This document shows, piece after piece, positions 26,508 through 35,956 of a stretch of DNA of 64,000 nt. Origin of the DNA: Chitinivibrionales bacterium (GTDB lineage Bacteria; Fibrobacterota; Chitinivibrionia; Chitinivibrionales; WJKA01); contig WJLW01000070.1 of the NCBI GenBank assembly GCA_014728295.1, forward strand, positions 1 to 64,000, read 5' to 3'. Position 1 is the stretch's first letter; every line of letters starts with the position of its first letter. A program made the position numbers and the translations under genes. The notes beneath the pieces were generated by a model, which was not told where the DNA came from, searched no databases, and saw only the letters and a program-made list of their open reading frames with translations.

Positions 26508-27230
26508 ATGCTCGAAGTAGATTTACACGCTCACTCCCATTTCAGCTTGTGCGGCAATCATTCCGTGCTTGAAATGTTGCAGCGCGCCGGAGATAACGGC
26601 ATGCTGGGACTTGCTATAACCGATCATGGTCCTGCGCTCAACGGGCGATTGAACAGCACTTTCTTTGATCGGCTGCATGATCCGATTCCCGGTATCAGAT
26701 TGCTCAAAGGGGTGGAGGCCAACATCCTGGACAAAAAAGCCAATACCGATTTTCCCGGCAAATTCCTGCCCTTTTGCGATATCGTACTGGCGGGAATTCA
26801 CGAGCAGTGCCTTTCGGGGGTGGCCGAGCGGGAGTATACGGATTTGCTTATCAAGACAATGAACGTTAATCCGTACGTCGACATTATTACCCATCCCGAC
26901 AATTACGGCCAGTACATCGATTATCAAAAACTTGCGGCTGCCGCCCGCGACCGGGGAGTCGCACTTGAACTCAACAACAGCAAGACAGCACTCAAACGGC
27001 TTCCGGCGGAACGTACCAGAGCACTGATTACCGCGTGTAAAGAAACGGGCTGCCGTATGGTGGTGTGTTCCGATGCGCATGCCGTCAATGAGGTCGGGGA
27101 TGATCGCGCGGTTGCGCCACTCCTGCAACAGGCGGAATTTCCCGAAGAATTGCTGATTACCGCTCACGCCCAATCGGTTTTCGATTTCATCCGGGAGCGC
27201 CGCGTTAGCAAGCTTCAGGCCCAGCGCTGA
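26508..27230 (+). CDS. PHP-domain metal-dependent phosphoesterase (YcdX-like)
   Basis: 240 residues from the ATG at 26508, which has AAGGA about 7 to 9 bases upstream and lies after the ppdK terminator. Metal-binding motifs of the PHP family are visible: DLHAHSHFS at the start, ITDHG, KGVEAN, GIHEQ, ITHPDN, and SDAHA near the end. PHP proteins hydrolyse phosphate esters with a trinuclear metal site; the YcdX/YcsE-like short forms act alone. The substrate cannot be told. It overlaps the convergent thpR by 16 bp. Confidence 0.85.
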   Translation: MLEVDLHAHSHFSLCGNHSVLEMLQRAGDNGMLGLAITDHGPALNGRLNSTFFDRLHDPIPGIRLLKGVEANILDKKANTDFPGKFLPFCDIVLAGIHEQCLSGVAEREYTDLLIKTMNVNPYVDIITHPDNYGQYIDYQKLAAAARDRGVALELNNSKTALKRLPAERTRALITACKETGCRMVVCSDAHAVNEVGDDRAVAPLLQQAEFPEELLITAHAQSVFDFIRERRVSKLQAQR

Positions 27231-27766
27231 TCAAGATCGTAGGTCGCCTCGCAGGTGTGCACAGCACCTTCACGGGTGAGCTGGCTGGAGTAGAGATGGA
27301 ATGCCGTCACCGGGAGATGCTCTATTTTGAACAGGGCATTGCGGGTGATAAAGGGCATAACTGAGTGCTTGGAAATCTCGCCTTTGGCCCTGCCCAGGGT
27401 AATATGGGGATGAAATTTGTGCTTGTCCGGCTCGACGTGCAGTAGCTGTAAAACGCGATCGATTTTGTTTTTGAGCGTGAGCAGTTCCTGGTCGGGCTCG
27501 ACTCCGGCCCAGATGATCCGCGGGCTTCTGCGCGGCGGGAAATATCCGGCGCCCTTGATCGTAAGTGAAAAAGCAGGCGCTTCTACCCGCGCCAGTGTGG
27601 AGAGAATGTCTTCAAACGTGTGCTTATCAACATCACCCAGAAAACGTAGCGTCAGATGCAGTTGCTCCAAGGGCGACCAGCGTATCTGCCTCAGGCCAAA
27701 GCAGATATCGCTCAGCATTTCTCTGATATCTTCATTAAAATCAATGGCGATGAAAAGTCTGTACAT
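27215..27766 (-). CDS. thpR: RNA 2',3'-cyclic phosphodiesterase (LigT/ThpR family)
   Basis: 183 residues from the ATG at 27766; a GTG at 27772 would add two. The two HxTx motifs of the 2H phosphoesterase superfamily are present as HLTLRFLG (near residue 40) and HPHITLGR (near residue 125). The start YRLFIAIDF is typical of the family. It hydrolyses or ligates 2',3'-cyclic or 2'-5' RNA ends; the cellular role is unclear. It is a single gene, divergent from nnr and overlapping the PHP gene tail to tail. Confidence 0.92.
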   Translation of the reverse strand: MYRLFIAIDFNEDIREMLSDICFGLRQIRWSPLEQLHLTLRFLGDVDKHTFEDILSTLARVEAPAFSLTIKGAGYFPPRRSPRIIWAGVEPDQELLTLKNKIDRVLQLLHVEPDKHKFHPHITLGRAKGEISKHSVMPFITRNALFKIEHLPVTAFHLYSSQLTREGAVHTCEATYDLDQRWA

Positions 27767-27886
27767 TAGCACTGACCGGAAATTTTGTTTTGACGTTAGA
27801 CGGAAATTTTGTATTTTCTTACGTTCCTCAAAGTTAAATTACATGATTCGATCTGTGTCTTCTACCCGAGAGGTTAGCCTCAGCCA

Positions 27887-29422
27887 ATGATACCTGTTGT
27901 TACCGTATCTCAAATGCGTGCCGTCGACCGGGACGCGATTGGCGATAATATCCAAACCGGTTTCGGCTATATGCGCAAGGCCGGCGATGGGCTGTTCGAA
28001 GCGATCGGGGCGCTGGCGCCCGATCCGTCGGCCGGAGACATTGGTATCGTATGCGGCAAAGGAAACAACGGCGGTGACGGGTATGTGGTCGGCAAGCTGC
28101 TGCTCGATGCCGGATATGGTGTCATGTGCTATGCGGTGTGCGAAGGCGACGATTATCACGGTGAAGCAAAACAGGCCTATGAAGAATATATTGATGCAAA
28201 CGGCAATTTTCTGGTGCTCAAAGATCTTGATGATTTTGGCGATCCCCACCAATTTCAACTGATTGTCGATGCTGTTCTGGGAACCGGGATGCAAGGCAAC
28301 CCCCGCGGCATTGCCGCGGAAGTGATACGCAGAATCAATATTTCATCCGTGCCGGTTGTAGCGGTCGATACGCCGTCAGGATTGAATAACGATACCGGAA
28401 CATGCGGATATCCCTGCATTCGAGCCGTGGCAACGGTAACGATGGGCTATCCCAAAATTGGAACCTACTTTCAACCGGGCAGACACGAAGTGGGCAGGCT
28501 GATTATCAAGGATCTGGGCTATCCCCCCGAAATTCTGCGCAAGCATTTCTCGTATGTCTATGTGCCCACCCTACATGAATTTCGTGCACTCATGCCCCCG
28601 CGAAAACTCGCCGGCAGCAAAATCGATCATGGGCTGGCCTGCCTGGTGTGCGGTTCCCGCGGGATGACCGGATCGGCGTCACTGGCCGCACAGTCTGCAC
28701 TGCGAACCGGCTGCGGTATGGTGCATCTGGCGAGCAGTTCTTCGGCTTTGATGCCACTGTCGGTCAAGCTTGAAGAACCGGTGCTTTACGGACTGGAAGA
28801 AACCGTCCAGGGAACCATTGCCGAAAGCGCACTGGAGAATATCCGTTCCATTGCTTTGGGCAAGGATGCGCTCCTGGTCGGCTCCGGGCTCTCTCATATC
28901 ACTTCAACCACCCGCATGGTCAGAAAGCTGGTTGCATCGGCGGATGCGCCCGTAGTGCTTGACGCTGACGGAATCAATGCCTACAAAGGAGCTGAACAGG
29001 AACTCAAAAAGCACAGTTCCGAGCTGCTCATAACCCCGCATCGTGGTGAATGGCGGCGATTGTTCGGTCCATTACCCCAATCTCCGCTCGAAACAATCGA
29101 ACAGATCAAAAAAGCGGCTGCGGAGTATGAGCTGACAATTCTGTTGAAAGGCAATCCTACCCTCGTGGTCGATCAACGCGGCAGTGCGTTTATTTTGCCG
29201 TTCGGCAACTCCAGTCTGGCGACGGCCGGAACGGGCGATGTGCTCAGCGGCATTGTCGTTTCACTGATCGCGCAGGGCTCATCGCCGGTAGATGCTGCAG
29301 TACTGGGCGTTTACCTGCACGGCAGGGCCGGTGAACTGGCCGGGCAGGAGCTTACCCAATACAGTGTCGTGGCGAGCGATATAATCCGCTACCTTCCCCG
29401 GGTCCTGGCATCACTGCTCTGA
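27887..29422 (+). CDS. nnr: Bifunctional NAD(P)H-hydrate epimerase / ADP-dependent dehydratase
   Basis: 511 residues. The N-terminal epimerase domain (YjeF_N) shows VRQM-like VSQMRAVDR, GKGNNGGDGYVVG and AVDTPSG. The C-terminal ribokinase-like dehydratase shows GSRGMTGSASLAAQSALRTG, DADGIN and TAGTGDVLSGIV. Together they repair hydrated NADH and NADPH. The fused form is the common bacterial one. The next gene (MscS) follows after 18 bases, so they may be co-transcribed. 120 bases separate it from divergent thpR; no convincing promoter was seen there. Confidence 0.95.
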   Translation: MIPVVTVSQMRAVDRDAIGDNIQTGFGYMRKAGDGLFEAIGALAPDPSAGDIGIVCGKGNNGGDGYVVGKLLLDAGYGVMCYAVCEGDDYHGEAKQAYEEYIDANGNFLVLKDLDDFGDPHQFQLIVDAVLGTGMQGNPRGIAAEVIRRINISSVPVVAVDTPSGLNNDTGTCGYPCIRAVATVTMGYPKIGTYFQPGRHEVGRLIIKDLGYPPEILRKHFSYVYVPTLHEFRALMPPRKLAGSKIDHGLACLVCGSRGMTGSASLAAQSALRTGCGMVHLASSSSALMPLSVKLEEPVLYGLEETVQGTIAESALENIRSIALGKDALLVGSGLSHITSTTRMVRKLVASADAPVVLDADGINAYKGAEQELKKHSSELLITPHRGEWRRLFGPLPQSPLETIEQIKKAAAEYELTILLKGNPTLVVDQRGSAFILPFGNSSLATAGTGDVLSGIVVSLIAQGSSPVDAAVLGVYLHGRAGELAGQELTQYSVVASDIIRYLPRVLASLL

Positions 29423-29440
29423 GGCCCGCGCAGGAAAAAC

Positions 29441-30376
29441 ATGAATTCTAATTTTGACATCAAGGCCATATTCTTTGAGCTGCTTGCATTTGCGCAGAAA
29501 AATGCGATTACTATTCTTGTCTCTCTGCTGATAATACTGCTGCTTGAGCGCCTATTTTCGTGGTTTGCAGAAAATTCGATTAACGATGACCGTAAACGTC
29601 ACGACTTGAAAAAGTGGTCCAAATATATTGCACTTGCTCTTGGGTTGGGCTGGCTGCTAACCCTCTACTACACCCATGCAAAAAAAGAGACGCCGTTCCT
29701 GCTTTTCCTGATCGGTATCATTCTGGCCGGTATTGCCATTTCATTGCGCGATGTGTTTTCCAATGTGGTGGGCTGGCTGCTGATTCTCTCCAACAAGGGC
29801 TATAAAACCGGCGATCGTATCCGCATCGGGAAAGTTACGGGAGACGTCATCGACATCGGCATACTGCGTACCATGCTCTCCGAGATTGGCGAGTGGGTCG
29901 CGGCCGAGCAGTCGACCGGGAGGCTGGTCACTATTCCCAACAGCATGATGCTGACGGAATCAATTTACAATTACACGCAGGGATACGATTTCATCTGGAA
30001 TGAATTTAAAGTACTGGTGACATTCGAGTCCGACTGGCAGCGTGCCGAAGACATCATCTATGCAGTTGCGATGGAGGATTTCGAAAAAAAGAAGGAACAA
30101 ATTAGAGACCGGCTCAAAAAAGTGCGCCGCAAATTCTTCCTGCAATACACCTATTTCACCCCCAAAGTCTATGTTTCGATAGAAGATTCCGGCGTATTGC
30201 TGACATTGCGCTCGCTGGTGAGAGCCCGTCGGCGCAGAACGGTAACCGATGAGCTGTCGCGACGGATTCTCACCGCCTTTGCCGGCGAGCCTTCTATTGA
30301 ATTTGCCTACCCAACCATGCGTATCTATCGACAGGGAGAGTCCGGCAATTGCGCAGACACACCGCCCGGTTGCTGA
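29441..30376 (+). CDS. MscS-family mechanosensitive channel
   Basis: 311 residues. Three hydrophobic segments (ITILVSLLIILLLERLFSWF, YIALALGLGWLLTLYY, FLLFLIGIILAGIAISL), the last leading into the pore-lining helix and its continuation RDVFSNVVGWLLILSNKGYKTGDRIRIG, typical of MscS. The beta domain (GDVIDIGILRTML, TIPNSMMLTESIYNYT) and a cytoplasmic alpha/beta domain follow. It opens under membrane tension and releases small solutes. The C-terminus carries a basic, charged region (KKVRRKF). 84 bases before the DUF151 gene. Confidence 0.9.
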   Translation: MNSNFDIKAIFFELLAFAQKNAITILVSLLIILLLERLFSWFAENSINDDRKRHDLKKWSKYIALALGLGWLLTLYYTHAKKETPFLLFLIGIILAGIAISLRDVFSNVVGWLLILSNKGYKTGDRIRIGKVTGDVIDIGILRTMLSEIGEWVAAEQSTGRLVTIPNSMMLTESIYNYTQGYDFIWNEFKVLVTFESDWQRAEDIIYAVAMEDFEKKKEQIRDRLKKVRRKFFLQYTYFTPKVYVSIEDSGVLLTLRSLVRARRRRTVTDELSRRILTAFAGEPSIEFAYPTMRIYRQGESGNCADTPPGC

Positions 30377-30460
30377 AAAGGCCGGGGGATAGCTGGAAAT
30401 AGCACTTACGCAAGTGTATATTTAACATTTCAGTCACTATAAATAAACTGAAACAATCTG

Positions 30461-30934
30461 ATGATTGTACCAATCGAAATCGGATCCATCCTGCTTGATG
30501 CCGCCTCCGGCGCACCCCATATTCTCATACGCGAGGCGCATGGCCGGCGTAGCCTGACTATTCCGATCAGCTCCTATGAAGCGAATACCATTTTCATGAA
30601 CAGTCTCGAATCAGGACCGGCAAATCCACTCATAATCGATTTTATCACCGATCTCATCAGTCGGTTGGGAGGTGCAATCGAGCGTATCGTAGTCGGCAGG
30701 CACAGTAGCCAAGGATTGAGGGCACGGGTTCATATCAGCCGCAACGGCGATCAGACGGTCTGTGATTGCCGGGTCTGTGACGCACTTGCGCTTGCGCTTC
30801 GCAGCAGAGCCAGTCTTTTTGCCGAAGACGCCGTCTTTGCCACCCCTGATGATCCTCGCCAGCGTAAACAACTCTTGCAACGTTCAATAGCCAACACCGA
30901 TACCGTGGAATTCGGTCTTTATTATCTGGAGTAA
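30461..30934 (+). CDS. Bifunctional nuclease family protein (DUF151/BFN)
   Basis: 157 residues. The DUF151 pattern is clear: an early VLLREAxGRRxLPI-like stretch (HILIREAHGRRSLTIPI), a central INRLGG-like ISRLGG, and CDCRVCDALALALRSRASLFAEDAVF, equivalent to the SRPSDAIALALRxxAPIFV motif of the family. Related plant and bacterial proteins have RNase and DNase activity. The cysteines in the last motif are unusual. It ends six bases before the LpoA-like gene. Confidence 0.85.
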   Translation: MIVPIEIGSILLDAASGAPHILIREAHGRRSLTIPISSYEANTIFMNSLESGPANPLIIDFITDLISRLGGAIERIVVGRHSSQGLRARVHISRNGDQTVCDCRVCDALALALRSRASLFAEDAVFATPDDPRQRKQLLQRSIANTDTVEFGLYYLE

Positions 30935-30940
30935 ATCCGC

Positions 30941-32743
30941 ATGAAGCCTGTGACGCTATTTTCGCTCATTTTTCTGAGCGCCGTTTTTCTCAACGCACAA
31001 CCCCAAGCAGATCCGCAGGCGGTATTCAAAGATGCCCGGGAATCGTTTTCGGAGGGTGACTATGCCGCAACAATAGCAACGCTGCGCTCCTGGATCAGGA
31101 AAAACGGCAAACATGTCGCTAACGAATATATTGTTCCGCTGCTCGTCGAAGCCTTACTGCGGGAGGGCAACGACGGTCTGGCCGAGCGATTTTTCAAAAT
31201 TTACAAAAGGAAGTATCCCGATTCCCGCTACAATCCCCGGCTGTGGTATCTCAACGGCATTGCCCTGGCGCGTGATGAGGAGTTTACCGATGCCGTCGTA
31301 GCGTTTTCGGAAGCATTGACGCTGGGGGTGTCAAATACGCTGCAGTCTCTGGCGTTGAGCAATGTGGTGCTTTTGAGCGAAGAGGTGTTTGACATTCGCG
31401 AAATTGAGTTGCTTTCTGAGCGCAAAGAGATGCACCCGCGTCTTTTAGAGATACTGGACTATTATCTGATTGTCAAACTCTATGAAGCCGGGCAGACCGC
31501 AATGGCGCGGCAGAAGGCGAATATTTACCGGCGCAAATTCCCCGGCTCGAAATATGTCCCCAGAGTAAAGTCGGTTATAGCCAGCGTCAAGAAACTCAAG
31601 CACGGAAAAATTCAGATTGGTCTGCTGGCGCCGCTTTCGGGCTACGATGCTGATATCGGCAAGCAGATTGTCCAGGGTGTGCAAACAGCGGTCAAAACGT
31701 ACAATAAATCGAATACTCCCCAAATCAATCTGATCATCAGCGACACGCGCGGCAACATGGTCGAAACCGCCCGCAAAACGCTTGAATTGCTTAACGATCA
31801 CGATGTTTCACTTATCGTCGGGCCGATTCTCAGCCAGTCGGCGGTGGTAACTGCTTCGTTGCTGCTGGATCGCAAGGCGATCATGATCACCCCGACAGCT
31901 ACTGATGACGGAATTGCCGAGCTTGGCGCCAATATTTTCCAGATGAATGTAACGCTGGGAAGCCTGGGACACAAAATCGCCAGCTACGCCATGCGTAATC
32001 TCAACATCAAGGAATTTGCCATTATTGCGCCGTTGTCGGATTATGGCATGATCCTGGCACGGACATTCAAAGACGAAGTCCGCAAAAACGGCGGCGAGAT
32101 CGTGGCCGAAGAGTTTTTTGATGAAGGCACCCACGATTTTCGGGTACAATTTGAGAGTTTGCGCAGCAAGCTGGGGATGCGCATGCAGGAGGAGCGGGCA
32201 CCAGAGCGCGGGCTTTCACAGCTCGGCACCAAAACGACGCGTGAGTTCGTTGCCTACCCCGAAGATTCGACCGTTGAGGTGGGTGGCTTGTTTATGCCCG
32301 CCGAATCCGATGCCGTGGTTATGCTGGCGCCGCAGGTTTTCTTTCACAAAATCCGCACCCAGATGCTGGGCTCGACCGGATGGCACAGCAATAAAACACT
32401 GCTGGACGGTAAACGATATGTAAACAACGCCATAATTTCAACTAATTTTGAGATTGACAAAAACAATCAGCGGTGGACAAGCTTTCGCAAAGATTTTCGC
32501 GATTTCTATACCGGTGACCCCGATCGCATCGCGGCGCTGGGCTACGATGCTGTGTCACTCTACATCGAGGCTTTGCGCAAAAACGGCGGTGATGCCGATG
32601 CTGACGGCATCATGCGTACTCTGAGTGATACTCGGCAATTTAAAGGTGTGTCCGGCGCCATCTCTTTTGACGAGAAAAGCGGCGTTAATACCGAAGCTGC
32701 GGTTATGAAGATATCAAATAAAAAATTTATCCGTGTCCAGTAA
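30941..32743 (+). CDS. TPR plus periplasmic-binding-protein (LpoA-like) protein
   Basis: 600 residues. A signal peptide (TLFSLIFLSAVFLNAQ) is followed by about 200 residues of TPR-like helices (AVFKDARESFSEGDYAATIATL, LWYLNGIALARDEEFTDAVVAF). Then comes a type I periplasmic-binding fold (IQIGLLAPLSGYDADIGKQIVQGVQTA..., SLIVGPILSQSA, FAIIAPLSDYG). This order is that of LpoA, the outer-membrane activator of PBP1A, and of some branched-chain amino-acid binding proteins. There is no lipobox cysteine, so it is periplasmic rather than a lipoprotein. A role in peptidoglycan synthesis is possible, given ftsX and envC downstream, but not shown. Confidence 0.75.
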   Translation: MKPVTLFSLIFLSAVFLNAQPQADPQAVFKDARESFSEGDYAATIATLRSWIRKNGKHVANEYIVPLLVEALLREGNDGLAERFFKIYKRKYPDSRYNPRLWYLNGIALARDEEFTDAVVAFSEALTLGVSNTLQSLALSNVVLLSEEVFDIREIELLSERKEMHPRLLEILDYYLIVKLYEAGQTAMARQKANIYRRKFPGSKYVPRVKSVIASVKKLKHGKIQIGLLAPLSGYDADIGKQIVQGVQTAVKTYNKSNTPQINLIISDTRGNMVETARKTLELLNDHDVSLIVGPILSQSAVVTASLLLDRKAIMITPTATDDGIAELGANIFQMNVTLGSLGHKIASYAMRNLNIKEFAIIAPLSDYGMILARTFKDEVRKNGGEIVAEEFFDEGTHDFRVQFESLRSKLGMRMQEERAPERGLSQLGTKTTREFVAYPEDSTVEVGGLFMPAESDAVVMLAPQVFFHKIRTQMLGSTGWHSNKTLLDGKRYVNNAIISTNFEIDKNNQRWTSFRKDFRDFYTGDPDRIAALGYDAVSLYIEALRKNGGDADADGIMRTLSDTRQFKGVSGAISFDEKSGVNTEAAVMKISNKKFIRVQ

Positions 32744-32863
32744 CACACACGTTCACAGACGTTAGCCGCGTTGTCGGGTACTGCGCAACTTTCCATTGTT
32801 GCCGCTGCGGATTCAAATGTTATCACAGCAGCATGATGATTACTCTGTTGAGGATTTAGGACT

Positions 32864-35041
32864 ATGAATAGCATGCGTTCGGCGATTATCGGTGGCGCAC
32901 TTTTGTGGGTGATCATAAGCATGCAGTGTCAAAAGGCATCAGTAAATCCGACGCAAATCACCGTCAGCAGCAGCGGTAAAGCCGCCGCCGGGCAGGTGGT
33001 TTCGATGCTGGAATTGACAAGGACGATTGACGACGTACGGCGGTTGAAAAATCCGTTTGATTTTTCGCGGGCACTGCTGGACACCAATTATATCGAGCTT
33101 GATTATTGGGACGAGAGCGGGATGGTGCAAAGCTTTGGCGCCGGCCTGGGCAAGCTGCGAGTCGGGCCCCGGGCCTTGTTTACCGCTTTCACCGCCACCC
33201 TTGCAGCATCCAGTCAGTCGGTGAACCGTGGCGAAGCGTTTCCCGATCCGCAGCGCTATGATACGACGAGACTGGATTCGTTGATTCATGCACAGAGCAT
33301 ATCCATTCGCGTCGAATATCGTGTCGATTCCGCAGTCGCGGCTCCCTGGAAAAATGCACGTGATTCACTTTTCGGACATTGGCAGGATCTCCCGTCCACG
33401 CCGAATATCAGGGAGCATGTTCTGGACTCGCTGAAAAGATATCGTCGTCTCGATTCTGCTCAGACTACCTGGCAGGATTTCGAGCTCTGGCAGTTTGTCG
33501 GTGAAACCAGCATACGTCTTGTCGAAAAAAATCTTGTTGCTGCACGTCAGACAGACTCATCGCGTTTGTATCAACACCGGGCCGTGTTGTCGGCTGATAC
33601 GACATTGATCGAAGATTATGTTTTTGTGCAGGACAATGCGCAATCGCATGCCTATGTGGTAGAACGGCTGGATAAATCCACGCAATGGTGGACTCAAGTT
33701 GCAGGATCGAAGCTGATCGCTTTTACCGATACCCTGTATACCGGCCGGGGTACTTCGAGTATCGAGCATTTGTCCCCCGTGGTGCTGCTGCGTATTTGCG
33801 CCGACAGCACAGATACCGTGGGCAAAGCCTTCGTGTATGATTTCACACAGGCCGACTCTTTGCAGTTGGTTCGCTCAATCACCGCAACATCGCGGCCGGA
33901 CGGAACCAGAGATACTGTAGATATTGCATATGCCTATCGCACCACGTCTGACGGTGCAGAAAAAAAGCTGAAGTATTACACCAAGCGCATTCACTTTACC
34001 GATCAGACACGACTCACGTACGATTTGCAGAATGTTATTACCGATACAACGGCAAGCTGCACGCTCAAGGTCAGAATCAGGCCCTCTGCAGGAGCACCCA
34101 TTGAGCCCCGGTTCGGCCTGTCACGCAGAACCTTCTTCGACTATACCCTCACTGGTGATGCCGGTTTTACCGATTTCGACATAATCGCTATCTCCCGGGA
34201 AGATGTGGTGCAATCTGATGAATTTGATTTGATACTCTGGAATTATACTCCGTCAAGCCCCGTGTCCCTGCACCACGGTAATCTGCTGGACAGCACCGGG
34301 GTTCTGGAAGTAACGGGCTATCATCGCCTGGGTCGCTCGACTGCTTTTGAGCGGTGGCGCCGGCGGTTCCGTGATCGCATCGATTCGGTATGGTATACAT
34401 GGGCGGGTACGGGCGGCTACCGGGCCGACACGATCAGCATTGCGATGGAATGGGAGGCAGACAGCGCCGTATCCTATACGTATGCGACGCAGGGATATTA
34501 CAGCAGGCGGGGGCATATCGCCTATCGCGCCGGTGATACCACCGCAACCGACAGCCTGTTTGTGGAAAACGGAGCCTACCTGGCTCGGCGAATCCGGGGA
34601 GCATTTACCGCCTTGCCCGTGGATTCATTTCTTGTCGATGGAGCCAGAGCATACCGGCTCGGACTGAGTTCGGATTCGGCCTGGGTGAGATGTGCGATAA
34701 GCGATTCATGTCCGGGAAGTCAGGCTCCCGGTTTTGCTCTGGGTGATACCCTGATCAGTTCGTCATATCTTGATCCGCAATATGGATTCCGTATGAATTT
34801 CGCGTTCACCGCAGCTTCCGACAGGTTCATCACCGGTACAATGGTGGAAGACAGTTTGACTTCCGGTGCAATGCGCGTCGTTGATATCAGGCTGTCGCCC
34901 CTCAATTCAGGTACGGCAACAATGTATGGTATATTCAATAATATCGATGAAAGCATGGTTAATCCCCGAAATGTTTACGGGGTGCTCTCCATTGAACTCT
35001 GGGGTGAAAACCGCATTGGCAGCAGTGACTACCTCTACTGA
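32864..35041 (+). CDS. Large secreted protein or lipoprotein of unknown function
   Basis: 725 residues. The N-terminus has a short hydrophobic segment (AIIGGALLWVIISMQC) ending in a cysteine that could be a lipidated residue, although SMQC is a poor lipobox. The body is rich in Asp, Ser and Thr, with DS/DT-containing beta-like stretches (ARDSLFGHW, GDTTATDSLFVENGAYL, RADTISIAMEWEADSAV). Few cysteines. No family recognised. Style and composition resemble the lipoproteins at 51965 and 60075. The stop is 10 bases before ftsX. 120 bases precede the gene; no promoter was recognised there. Confidence 0.6.
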   Translation: MNSMRSAIIGGALLWVIISMQCQKASVNPTQITVSSSGKAAAGQVVSMLELTRTIDDVRRLKNPFDFSRALLDTNYIELDYWDESGMVQSFGAGLGKLRVGPRALFTAFTATLAASSQSVNRGEAFPDPQRYDTTRLDSLIHAQSISIRVEYRVDSAVAAPWKNARDSLFGHWQDLPSTPNIREHVLDSLKRYRRLDSAQTTWQDFELWQFVGETSIRLVEKNLVAARQTDSSRLYQHRAVLSADTTLIEDYVFVQDNAQSHAYVVERLDKSTQWWTQVAGSKLIAFTDTLYTGRGTSSIEHLSPVVLLRICADSTDTVGKAFVYDFTQADSLQLVRSITATSRPDGTRDTVDIAYAYRTTSDGAEKKLKYYTKRIHFTDQTRLTYDLQNVITDTTASCTLKVRIRPSAGAPIEPRFGLSRRTFFDYTLTGDAGFTDFDIIAISREDVVQSDEFDLILWNYTPSSPVSLHHGNLLDSTGVLEVTGYHRLGRSTAFERWRRRFRDRIDSVWYTWAGTGGYRADTISIAMEWEADSAVSYTYATQGYYSRRGHIAYRAGDTTATDSLFVENGAYLARRIRGAFTALPVDSFLVDGARAYRLGLSSDSAWVRCAISDSCPGSQAPGFALGDTLISSSYLDPQYGFRMNFAFTAASDRFITGTMVEDSLTSGAMRVVDIRLSPLNSGTATMYGIFNNIDESMVNPRNVYGVLSIELWGENRIGSSDYLY

Positions 35042-35051
35042 TTAAAACCGT

Positions 35052-35915
35052 ATGCATGCGATCTGGTATTTCATAAAAGAAGCTTTTCGCGGCTTTTTCG
35101 AAGCAAAGATGATGACCTTTGTATCTATTGTCACCATCGGCATCTCGCTGTTTTTTCTCGGCCTGGGAGTCACGGTATATCTCAATCTTGACAAGCTTAT
35201 CAAAGATGCAAGAAGTCAGGCTGCGGTCGTGGTGTATGTGACCGATGAGCGGGCCGGAGACGAAGCGATGGTTGCAGATTTGCTGGGTTTGCTCAAAGAG
35301 TTCGATCAGGTTGATTCCGTTCGCTATGTCGACAAGCAGGCGGCCTGGAACACTTTTGAGAAAGAGTACGGTGCGACGATGCTTGATGCTGTCGATGAAA
35401 ATCCGTTTCCTGCTTCGGTGCAGATATTTGTCGCATCCCGATTTCAGCGTACGAGCGAGATTGAGCAGTTTATGACTGAAATTGCTTTTCTGCCGGGAGT
35501 CGACGGAAGCGCATTTACACGGGAGATCGTGAGTAAGCTTGAGCATGCCCAGAATTACTTCGCTATTGCCGGCATCTGCATACTGATCGTTATTGTCGCG
35601 GCACTGTACTACATGATATCCAATGCAATCAAAATGACGATTTATGCCCGAAAAGAGCTGGTGACGAACATGGGATATGTCGGTGCAACCAATTTTTATA
35701 TTGCTGCACCCTTTGTCCTGGAAGGCATGCTGCAGGGTTTTTTCGGAGCTTTAGCAGCTTACACCGTATTGCTGATATTGCGTATCGCCCTTACGCAGTT
35801 CAGGATCAACTGGTACAGCGAGTACCATGTCTACCTGTTTGCTCTCGGGATCGTTTTCGGATTTCTGGGAAGCATGAACGCAACCAACAAATTTTTGATA
35901 AAAAGCCGGAATTAA
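35052..35915 (+). CDS. ftsX: Cell division protein FtsX
   Basis: 287 residues with the FtsX layout. A cytoplasmic start (WYFIKEAFRGFFEAKMMTFVSIVTIGISLFFLGLGV around the first membrane segment) is followed by a periplasmic domain of about 120 residues (AAVVVYVTD, VRYVDKQAAWNTF, NPFPASVQIFV), and three more membrane segments. FtsX with FtsE couples ATP use in the cytoplasm to peptidoglycan hydrolase activation at the septum. ftsE, usually just upstream, is not in the window. The envC-like gene is the next one, fitting the FtsX-EnvC partnership. Confidence 0.93.
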   Translation: MHAIWYFIKEAFRGFFEAKMMTFVSIVTIGISLFFLGLGVTVYLNLDKLIKDARSQAAVVVYVTDERAGDEAMVADLLGLLKEFDQVDSVRYVDKQAAWNTFEKEYGATMLDAVDENPFPASVQIFVASRFQRTSEIEQFMTEIAFLPGVDGSAFTREIVSKLEHAQNYFAIAGICILIVIVAALYYMISNAIKMTIYARKELVTNMGYVGATNFYIAAPFVLEGMLQGFFGALAAYTVLLILRIALTQFRINWYSEYHVYLFALGIVFGFLGSMNATNKFLIKSRN

Positions 35916-35956
35916 AACGCACGCGTTGTGCCTGATTTTTCGATCAAATTGTCCCG